In this document: positions 1-5,035 of the stretch, in pieces
How positions within the stretch are numbered: position 1 is the stretch's first letter
Layout of the letters: each line of letters opens with the position of its first letter
Origin: Prolixibacteraceae bacterium
GTDB taxonomy: Bacteria; Bacteroidota; Bacteroidia; Bacteroidales; Prolixibacteraceae
DNA: 5,811 bases
Direction: 5' to 3'
Assembly (NCBI GenBank): GCA_003516705.1
Contig: DPCJ01000195.1
Coordinates: 12,658 to 18,468 of the forward strand
Position numbers and translations under genes: made by a program
The notes under the pieces: generated by a model
Database searches by the model: none
What the model was told of the DNA's origin: nothing
Seen by the model: the letters and a program-made list of their open reading frames with translations, nothing else

Positions 1-110
1 CTCAGCTCCACTTCAGCCAACAAATCAGTATTATCCTGCAATTCAGCATTAAATTCATCTAATAATTCACCTTCCAGAACACCATCAACAAAATCCTCAA
101 TACTATTCTC
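1..110 (-). repeat. Start of repeat copy C (residues 252 onward)
   Basis: The head half is visible: IEDFVDGVLEGELLDEF, then LQDNTDLLAEVEL. The window ends before the tail, so whether this copy is complete is unknown. Confidence 0.6.
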
Positions 111-863
111 AGAAACATTCCATGATGTTTCTGATTTCAGAATGTTGGTGAGTTGATTTCTCAGATCGAGAATATCATTTTCCTGCAAAGCAGATTCAAT
201 TTCCCTGTGGAGCTTTACTTCATTTTGAAGCGAGCGATTCACAATCAGGTCTTTCTCAAAATCAATCAATTCGGCTCCTGACAATTCGCCTGCAAGGTAT
301 TCATCAATTTCTTCAACCGTAAATTGTGGCTCAATTGTTTTTGCAACCTGACTTAAAGTATTTCTTAGCTGAAGAATATCTTTTTCGAGTATAGCTTCTT
401 CAAGTCCTTCAAATTCTTCTAAATCAAAATCATCTGATTCATCATCACCGGCAATTACTTTGTTACCGTTTTGCTTTTTGTAAAACTGGTGAATATTTTC
501 TTTCGAAGTTGACTCATGGTGGTAGGCATGTACTTTGGGCAACGAGTCATAAAAACTGATTAAATCTTCTGCCGAAAGGCATTCTTTTAACTCCTCCATT
601 TCAGAGAAACCGGAAAGTAAATCGAAAGCGTTCTCAGTGATATTTTTTGAACTTTCGTGGGTTATAACATTTTTAAGTTTATCTCTTAAATTAAGGATTT
701 CCTTTTCTTCAAGTGCACTCTGTATGTCCATCCAAAGTTCCACTTCGCCTCTGAGTTCAGGGTTTAATGCTAACTCAGTTTCAAATTCAAGCTTTATTTC
801 CGGGCTTAATTGCTGCTGGCAATAATCTTCAATTTGTTCGTAATAATTAATGTTACGTGTCAT
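1..863 (-). CDS. Repeat-containing putative anti-sigma-like protein (3' end outside window)
   Basis: I read this frame directly: it opens with ATG at 863-861 and stays open for 287 codons to the window edge, so the C-terminus is missing. The start lies inside the end of the sigma factor gene (11-base overlap, 853-863), which suggests translational coupling. The protein is acidic and apparently all-helical. No signal peptide or membrane segment is visible in the first 287 residues. It contains repeats: residues 8-72 and 183-247 align without gaps at 26 of 65 identities, residues 149-178 repeat only the second half, and 252-287 start another copy. The first half (IxxYxxxxLS, FExxLxxNxxL, EVxL) resembles Bacteroidota anti-sigma N-terminal helices, but the HxxxCxxC zinc ligands are absent; the only cysteines are 15 and 95. 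Residues 73-148 are a non-repeat linker with an acidic stretch near 140-150. A role as anti-sigma factor for the adjacent sigma is inference from position and fold pattern; a scaffold or adaptor role is possible. Confidence 0.85.
   Translation of the reverse strand, partial: MTRNINYYEQIEDYCQQQLSPEIKLEFETELALNPELRGEVELWMDIQSALEEKEILNLRDKLKNVITHESSKNITENAFDLLSGFSEMEELKECLSAEDLISFYDSLPKVHAYHHESTSKENIHQFYKKQNGNKVIAGDDESDDFDLEEFEGLEEAILEKDILQLRNTLSQVAKTIEPQFTVEEIDEYLAGELSGAELIDFEKDLIVNRSLQNEVKLHREIESALQENDILDLRNQLTNILKSETSWNVSENSIEDFVDGVLEGELLDEFNAELQDNTDLLAEVEL
123..317 (-). repeat. Protein repeat copy B (residues 183-247)
   Basis: This is the second complete unit, with head IDEYLAGELS, FEKDL, EVKL and tail ALQENDILDLRNQL. 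It has 26 identities in 65 with copy A. The head matches the YLxGELxxxxxxxFExxL pattern common in Bacteroidota anti-sigma-like proteins. Confidence 0.75.
330..419 (-). repeat. Partial repeat, tail half only (residues 149-178)
   Basis: Residues 153-170 include AILEKDILQLRNTL, matching the tail motif of the two full copies, but the head half is not recognisable upstream of it. Either the head has diverged or only the tail was duplicated. Confidence 0.6.
648..842 (-). repeat. Protein repeat copy A (residues 8-72 of the repeat protein)
   Basis: This is the first complete 65-residue unit. A head (IEDY, LSPE, FETEL, NPEL, EVEL) is followed by a tail with the motif ALEEKEILNLRDKL. It aligns without gaps to the copy at 123-317. 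Confidence 0.75.
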
Positions 864-1440
864 CTTCAAGTATTTTTTTAAATTCTGCGTCCTGTTTTAT
901 TCTACTAATAAGCAATTCTTTACACTTAAATTTCCGTTTCTTGGCGTATTTTTCGCTTTTATACCCCATCATTATGGCTATTTCCTTTAACGAAACCTTT
1001 TCAAAAAAGAGCTGAAGCAGTTTCTGACAATCGGTACTTAACGCTCCGAAATGTTTCTGATATAGCCCGTACCTTTCATTCTTAATCACAATTTCATTCA
1101 AATTGTCATCATACAAATCTTCCTGATAGGGTAACGAATCATTCAGTTTTTCCTTTTCAACCCGTCTCTTCTCCAATTGTTTTAACCATAACAGCCGACA
1201 AACGGAAAACAAATAACCTTTAAAAGAACTCTTTTCAAAGACCAAATCATTTTCTTTGATCTTTCTGTAAATTATGATGATCGCTTCCTGAAAGATGTCA
1301 CTGGCATCATCTTCACTGCCCTGGTTCTTTCTGATAAAATAATTTATGTTGTAATAATACTGTTTGTATATATACTGCAAAATCAGATTATCATGTCTCA
1401 AAATTCCTTTCAGAATTTGTTCATCACTGTAACCAATCAT
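853..1440 (-). CDS. ECF-family RNA polymerase sigma-70 factor
   Basis: This 195-residue protein has the usual size and two-domain layout of extracytoplasmic-function sigma factors, which direct RNA polymerase to a small regulon in the cytoplasm. Residues about 20-90 form sigma region 2: DASDIFQEAIIIIYRKI (45-61) matches the core-binding region 2.2, and FKGYLFSVCRLLWLKQLEKR (73-92) matches the region 2.3/2.4 pattern for -10 melting and recognition. A charged linker (about 95-125) precedes region 4 (about 133-182). There LSTDCQKLLQLFF is followed by a helix-turn-helix, SLKEIAIMMGYKSEKYAKKR (150-169), for -35 binding. The ATG start is preceded by an A-rich stretch (AATATAGAGAAA), normal for Bacteroidota, which use little Shine-Dalgarno pairing. 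Its last codons overlap the ATG of the downstream repeat protein. The subfamily and inducing signal cannot be read from the sequence, and no convincing housekeeping promoter was found upstream. Confidence 0.93.
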   Translation of the reverse strand: MIGYSDEQILKGILRHDNLILQYIYKQYYYNINYFIRKNQGSEDDASDIFQEAIIIIYRKIKENDLVFEKSSFKGYLFSVCRLLWLKQLEKRRVEKEKLNDSLPYQEDLYDDNLNEIVIKNERYGLYQKHFGALSTDCQKLLQLFFEKVSLKEIAIMMGYKSEKYAKKRKFKCKELLISRIKQDAEFKKILEDDT

Positions 1441-1638
1441 TTTCTCTATATTATTCGATTATTACTTAAAAGGTAACCCATTATTTATATCTATTCTTGT
1501 TTTTTACCTATAAAAGCCTGATTTATATTCAGGAATACAGCTTGTAAACAATCAATTAGCTGTAAATATAGAAAGTAAATTCTTTTTACGAAAAAATGTT
1601 GGGAGAATATAGAATGCGGCTGATTTTGCCATGATGTT
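1441..1638. other. AT-rich intergenic stretch upstream of the sigma factor gene
   Basis: This is the 5' side of the sigma factor gene. No conserved frame and no full TAnnTTTG promoter with a -33 partner is visible. The closest element is TATATTTA on the minus strand at 1563-1570, which has no TTG at the right distance. Short imperfect inverted repeats (CCTGA/TCAGG near 1517-1533, CAGCT/AGCTG near 1538-1562) are too weak to call. Autoregulation by the ECF factor, through a promoter of unknown consensus, would fit but cannot be shown. Confidence 0.5.
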
Positions 1639-1674
1639 AAAATAAAAAGGACGGGTTCAACAACCCATCCTTTT
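1639..1674 (-). terminator. Rho-independent terminator, minus strand
   Basis: Arms 1645-1657 and 1662-1674 form a 13-pair stem around a 4-base loop. In the minus-strand RNA the one non-Watson-Crick position is a U-G wobble, and the hairpin is followed by UUUUUAUUUU (1648-1639). On the plus strand the same position is a C-A mismatch, so the structure is oriented for minus-strand transcripts. It would end the small RNA and any read-through from the TonB-like gene, insulating the sigma factor operon. Confidence 0.85.
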
Positions 1675-1725
1675 CTCAATAAACTAACTAACCTAACTAA
1701 ACCTAAACTTATGAAAATAAACGTG
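1639..1725 (-). ncRNA. Putative small RNA of about 85 nt
   Basis: A consensus Bacteroidota promoter (1729-1760) and an intrinsic terminator (1639-1674) bracket this stretch with no plausible coding frame between them. The predicted transcript starts about 3-5 bases after the -7 element (near 1724-1726). It has an apparently unstructured 5' part followed by the terminator hairpin. Positions 1710-1675, read on the minus strand, contain no cytosine and carry reiterated GGUUUAG/GGUUAG-like units. That leaves the segment free for pairing with A/C-rich mRNA. The reverse complement (ACCTAAACTTATGAAAA at 1701-1717) looks like a translation start, which suggests pairing with mRNA start regions. I cannot name a family. 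Alternatives are a 3' UTR fragment of the TonB-like transcript or a short leader. The boundaries are inferred from promoter and terminator geometry. Confidence 0.65.
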
Positions 1726-1728
1726 ATG

Positions 1729-1760
1729 CAAATATAATATGCACTCTGTTTTTAATCAAA
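1729..1760 (-). promoter_or_regulatory. Consensus Bacteroidota housekeeping promoter for the small RNA
   Basis: On the minus strand, TTTG (1760-1757) is followed after exactly 20 bases by TATATTTG (1736-1729). This matches the -33/-7 consensus TTTG-N(17-23)-TAnnTTTG known for the primary sigma factor of Bacteroidota. It is the best promoter in the window and sits downstream of the TonB-like gene, not in front of a protein gene. Confidence 0.8.
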
Positions 1761-1806
1761 GATTTGTTGTTAAATCATGTTAAAGATATTCAGAATTAAC
1801 AATGAT

Positions 1807-2532
1807 TTACTGGGCAATAAAATTATAATGTATTGTTCCCTTCTGTTGCGCCGGGGCTGCCGGATCAGCATTAAACTTAGTACGTTCCGCTGCTGCTTTA
1901 GCATATAACATAATTAATTCGTCACGAACCTGGCTATTATTCCGGGGTACGGCCTTTGTAACATTGCCAGCCCGGTCAACCTGGATATCCACAACTATCT
2001 TTCCCCCACCTTGAGAGAGATATACCGGAATTGGCAAACTCGTGTGATATCTGTTATCAAGGTAATATATGATGTTGCTTTCCCCCGTAAAAATTACATT
2101 TTTAATCGAGTCCGGATTCATTCCCTCTGTTGTTTGAACCGGCATTTTTATTTTGTCTAAACTGATTTTTTCTTTTGCCAACTGGCTATTTACATCAGAA
2201 ACCATTTTTTTTGCATCACTTAGCTCCTTCTGAAATTCATCGTCAAAAAATTTTTCTGTTGATGCCGTTGCCTCCGAAGATTTCGACAAGCGATTTGAAG
2301 CAACATTGGTAATACTGATTCCATTACTGGTACTTGAATTTTCAGGCTCAACTTCCGGTATTTCCTTAATATCAGGCAGCTCAGAAAACTCAATCAAAAG
2401 AGGCTCTTCTGTGATATTTCCTTTCATATCAACTTCAGCCAGAAGAAAGAAACTAAACAGCAGAATATGGAAAACGAGTGTTCCCATTACCCCGTAAACA
2501 TTCTGTCTGTATATTCTTCCAAAGTAATTCAT
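1807..2532 (-). CDS. TonB-family energy transducer-like protein
   Basis: This 241-residue protein has the TonB/TolA layout. A short cytoplasmic N-terminus precedes one inner-membrane helix (about 14-33, GVMGTLVFHILLFSFFLLAEV). A periplasmic linker with a Glu/Pro-rich start (43-64, EIPEVEPE) and a probable coiled-coil part (about 93-128) leads to a C-terminal domain (about 150-241). That domain has the TonB C-terminal pattern: GGGKIVVDIQVDRAGNVTKA (175-194), then AKAAAERTKFNADPAAPAQQ (211-230), ending in GTIHYNF. Family knowledge: such proteins couple the inner-membrane proton-motive force, through ExbB/ExbD-type motors, to outer-membrane proteins. No ExbB/ExbD gene lies in the window, so the motor is presumably encoded elsewhere. 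The gene is divergent from the Omp85 gene. The start at 2532 keeps a natural short tail before the membrane helix; a -7-like element lies only 4 bases upstream of it. A Tol-like envelope role is an alternative to substrate import. Confidence 0.85.
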   Translation of the reverse strand: MNYFGRIYRQNVYGVMGTLVFHILLFSFFLLAEVDMKGNITEEPLLIEFSELPDIKEIPEVEPENSSTSNGISITNVASNRLSKSSEATASTEKFFDDEFQKELSDAKKMVSDVNSQLAKEKISLDKIKMPVQTTEGMNPDSIKNVIFTGESNIIYYLDNRYHTSLPIPVYLSQGGGKIVVDIQVDRAGNVTKAVPRNNSQVRDELIMLYAKAAAERTKFNADPAAPAQQKGTIHYNFIAQ

Positions 2533-2536
2533 AGGG

Positions 2537-2544
2537 CAAAAATA
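2537..2544 (-). promoter_or_regulatory. -7 promoter element abutting the TonB-like start codon
   Basis: TATTTTTG on the minus strand is a full match to TAnnTTTG, followed by CCCT and the ATG at 2532-2530. The expected transcription start, 3-6 bases after the element, falls on or beside the start codon, so the mRNA would be leaderless or nearly so. No clear -33 TTG is found at 17-23 bases; the nearest (CAA on the plus strand at 2554-2556) is too close. Confidence 0.45.
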
Positions 2545-2699
2545 GAAATTTCACAACGCATATTCAGCATCGACCTCTAAATAGAAAATACAGAAAAGCG
2601 CAGTCGTTTTGAAGTTTAACGATATTTAACTATCCGCCCGGTTTTATGCCTTTTTATATTTTAGTATTTTACCAAACTGCACTGTATACGTAGCATTCA

Positions 2700-2708
2700 T
2701 ACTTTTTG
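2700..2708 (+). promoter_or_regulatory. Weak -7-like element upstream of the Omp85 gene
   Basis: TACTTTTTG is TAnnTTTG with one extra T and lies 16 bases before the ATG at 2725. No TTG is present at the -33 position, so this is a tentative candidate only. Confidence 0.25.
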
Positions 2709-2724
2709 TGTTTTGGTTAATACT

Positions 2725-4563
2725 ATGAAAAAATATCTGCTGATACTATTTTTTATTGCTAATCAGTCTGCATCAATCGTTTTGAGTGCACAGATGGTTT
2801 CTGACACAATTCAGGAAGAAAGAATGAATGTAATAAAACAGGAACAGTTTTACGACAGTTTAAAATACAAAGCCAACCAGCGAAAATTTACACGTTTGGT
2901 TTATGATTTTCTGATTTCGCCACCCCGTCCCTATGTTGACAAAAAAAAACTTGCAATAAATTATTATAGCCAGCTTGAAGGAAAGATTATTTCTGAGATA
3001 AAAATTATTCCTCTTGATGTTTTTGGCCCAACATTCCAGGACACAGCACGAAAAGCAAAAAGTAAGATAGAGCTTACTGCCAATAAAATACATACAAAAT
3101 CGAATTTGCAAACCATAGAAAAACTGCTGCTGTTTAAAGTAGGCGATGTTGTAGATCCTGAAGTTATATATGAAAATGAGCGTATCATTCGCTCATTGCC
3201 GTACATAAAGGAAATCAGCATTTTACTTACTCTCGATACAATTTATCCGGCGTTTGTCAAAGTTACCATTTTCACAAAAGACCGTTTTTCGTTTGGGGCA
3301 ACCGGCAATGTCAATGGTGTACAATCGGCTGCATTCGAAATTTTTGATAATAACATATTTGGTGTTGGACATGAAATTGGCGTCGTTTTTGCCGGCCATG
3401 TAAACAAACAACCCTATTTGGGCACCGAAACCTATTACAAAATAAAAAACATCAGGGGAAAATTTATGGATATTTCATTCGCATACCTGAATACATACAA
3501 AAGTGAAGGATTCAGGTTTATGCTGAATAAACCGTTTATAACTCCTTCTGTTAAATGGGGTTACGGAGCTACCGGATTACGGATGTTCAGGGCAAACTGG
3601 ATATTCCCAAATGATATCATTCAGACAGAACTACCGATGGATTTCTGGTATCATGGCGCCTGGGCCGGGCGTAGTTTTCAGATCAATAAAAACGAACCAG
3701 AGAAATCTCAAATTGTTTTGGCCGGCGGTTATAACGCACAACAGTTCTATTCTCTTCCTGATATCAACCCGGGTTATGAAGACTATTTTTTGAACCGGAC
3801 ATTTTTCCTTTCGAGTATAACCTTTACGCAAAGAAGATACGTACAGGATGAACTGGTTTATAGTTATGGCATTACAGAGGATATTCCTGAAGGATTTAAA
3901 AATGAGATTGTTTATGGATATGAGATTAATGAATTCACACAACGTCATTATGCACACTTGTTACTTTCGAACGGAAATTTGCTAATCAACAAAAAAGGTT
4001 ATCTGTTCTTGTCAGGCAATATTGGAGGTTATTTTGGAAAAAATGGCTTTGAGCAGGGGCAAATTGACGCACATATAAATTTTATTTCGAGACAAATAAA
4101 AATCGGCAATAAACTGTCGAGACTATTTACAAAAGCTAACTACTCAACGGGATTAGACAGACTTGAAATTGAAAATTTAACACTGAACAGAAACAATGCT
4201 ATTCGTGGCTTTTTGAGCCATGAAACATTTGGAAAACAGAGATTAACAGTGAACATGGAGTATGTTCTTTTTCTTAAAAATGACTTCTATAAATTTAATA
4301 TGGCGGTTTTTATGTTTACCGATGTTGGCGTAATTGGGTCGAATAAGGAATTTATATTAGCCCAGAATTATTACAGCGGATTAGGGTTGGGAGTACGGTT
4401 ACACAATGAAAACCTTGCATTTAAAACAATTCAGCTCAGGCTAGCATTCTACCCTTTTCACCCCGATGATTTGAGTTTTGTAGGATTTGTTCTCGATGAA
4501 CAATCAAAAAGACAGTTTTACAGTTTTGAGCCGCTTCAGCCACTCCCATTAAGGTTCGAATAA
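2725..4563 (+). CDS. Omp85/BamA-superfamily outer-membrane protein with one POTRA-like domain
   Basis: The ATG at 2725 is chosen over an in-frame TTG at 2713 because it opens directly into a signal peptide: MKK, then a hydrophobic stretch to about residue 20, with likely cleavage after LSA (22). The mature protein has a helical lead (about 30-65) and a POTRA-like domain (about 87-187): KIISEIKIIPLDVFG, then KLLLFKVGDVVDPEVIYENE and RIIRSLPYIKEI. A beta barrel fills residues about 188-580. It carries two Omp85 marks: IRGF (493-496), the conserved motif of loop 6, and FTDVG (531-535) in a late strand. At 612 residues with one POTRA it is shorter than BamA (five POTRAs) or TamA (three). The final barrel strand seems to end near LAFYPF (573-578), leaving a tail of about 34 residues. 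Family knowledge suggests outer-membrane protein insertion or translocation; the substrate is unknown. The gene is divergent from the TonB-like gene and converges on the SRPBCC gene with a 6-base gap. Confidence 0.85.
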   Translation: MKKYLLILFFIANQSASIVLSAQMVSDTIQEERMNVIKQEQFYDSLKYKANQRKFTRLVYDFLISPPRPYVDKKKLAINYYSQLEGKIISEIKIIPLDVFGPTFQDTARKAKSKIELTANKIHTKSNLQTIEKLLLFKVGDVVDPEVIYENERIIRSLPYIKEISILLTLDTIYPAFVKVTIFTKDRFSFGATGNVNGVQSAAFEIFDNNIFGVGHEIGVVFAGHVNKQPYLGTETYYKIKNIRGKFMDISFAYLNTYKSEGFRFMLNKPFITPSVKWGYGATGLRMFRANWIFPNDIIQTELPMDFWYHGAWAGRSFQINKNEPEKSQIVLAGGYNAQQFYSLPDINPGYEDYFLNRTFFLSSITFTQRRYVQDELVYSYGITEDIPEGFKNEIVYGYEINEFTQRHYAHLLLSNGNLLINKKGYLFLSGNIGGYFGKNGFEQGQIDAHINFISRQIKIGNKLSRLFTKANYSTGLDRLEIENLTLNRNNAIRGFLSHETFGKQRLTVNMEYVLFLKNDFYKFNMAVFMFTDVGVIGSNKEFILAQNYYSGLGLGVRLHNENLAFKTIQLRLAFYPFHPDDLSFVGFVLDEQSKRQFYSFEPLQPLPLRFE

Positions 4564-4569
4564 AAAAGG

Positions 4570-4947
4570 TCAGATAAATAATTCTCTCAAAGAGCCAAAA
4601 TAATCCTCATCCCAACCTTCGGCAATGTTACTAAATGCCTCATCGGGGATGTTGGTGTGAGTAACTTCAACACTTGTACCCTTTTTATGTTGATGCAGTT
4701 TAATCGTTACAATCGAATCTTCTTCCTGCTCTTCGAAAAACCAATGTTGTACAATTTTTTGGTTCTCAATAAACTCAATGTTCAAGCCTGAAATGCTGCC
4801 ATCCCATAGTGAAAAAACAGTTCCTGCCACCGGTTCCATTTCTGCTGGTTCTCCTGTCCAGATTTCTATCATCGTTTTGTTTGTAAGCGCGTTATAAACA
4901 TCGGAAGGTTGAGCGTGCAGCTCGTAATATCTCTTCAGGTTCTTCAT
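4570..4947 (-). CDS. SRPBCC/AHSA1-domain protein
   Basis: This 125-residue cytoplasmic protein fills one START/SRPBCC fold of the AHSA1 (activator of Hsp90 ATPase homolog-like) type. Recognisable pieces in order are PSDVYNALTNK (14-24), the IEIWTGEPAEM segment (27-37), GTVFSLWDGSISGLN (42-56), IVQHWFF (65-71), TSVEVTHTNIP (91-101) and the terminal GWDEDYFGSLRELF (111-124). All are typical of the family and its usual length. The fold makes a hydrophobic cavity, but bacterial members have varied and mostly unknown ligands, so no reaction can be given. It lies downstream of the DUF3078 gene on the same strand, but an 88-base gap with its own -7 element suggests separate expression. Its stop is 6 bases from that of the convergent Omp85 gene. 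Confidence 0.88.
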   Translation of the reverse strand: MKNLKRYYELHAQPSDVYNALTNKTMIEIWTGEPAEMEPVAGTVFSLWDGSISGLNIEFIENQKIVQHWFFEEQEEDSIVTIKLHQHKKGTSVEVTHTNIPDEAFSNIAEGWDEDYFGSLRELFI

Positions 4948-4960
4948 TTCAACTTTTTTT

Positions 4961-4968
4961 CAAATGTA
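4961..4968 (-). promoter_or_regulatory. -7 promoter element for the SRPBCC gene
   Basis: TACATTTG on the minus strand fully matches TAnnTTTG and lies 13 bases before the ATG at 4947, giving a predicted leader of about 10 bases. No TTG is present at 17-23 bases upstream, so the -33 half is degenerate. Confidence 0.45.
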
Positions 4969-5035
4969 ATTTAAATCGCTGAGTTTATAATTTGGTTAAC
5001 GAAAACAATTTTGGTCCGAACTAAAACTTTTAAGT

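Noticed and set aside
637..825. Plus-strand reading frame of 62 codons
   Set aside because: It lies antisense to the repeat protein, whose frame is open across the whole region and shows internal repeats; the Ser-rich translation is a shadow.
1491..1679. Minus-strand reading frame of 62 codons between sigma factor and TonB-like genes
   Set aside because: It begins within the terminator hairpin, has no promoter or family pattern, and looks like chance in AT-rich intergenic DNA.
1711..1737. Tiny plus-strand frame encoding MKINVMQI
   Set aside because: The start context looks good, but it is antisense to the predicted sRNA and its promoter, has no plus-strand promoter, and eight codons are not evidence of a gene.
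2306..2497. Plus-strand frame antisense to the TonB-like gene
   Set aside because: It is a shadow of the membrane helix and linker region of the real gene.
2713..2724. TTG start four codons upstream for the Omp85 gene
   Set aside because: The ATG at 2725 gives a standard MKK signal peptide; the extra VNT residues add nothing.
2964..3221. Antisense frames within the Omp85 gene (also 2860-3111, 3223-3411, 3631-3957 minus and 3611-3793 plus)
   Set aside because: All overlap the well-supported Omp85 frame and show no family pattern.
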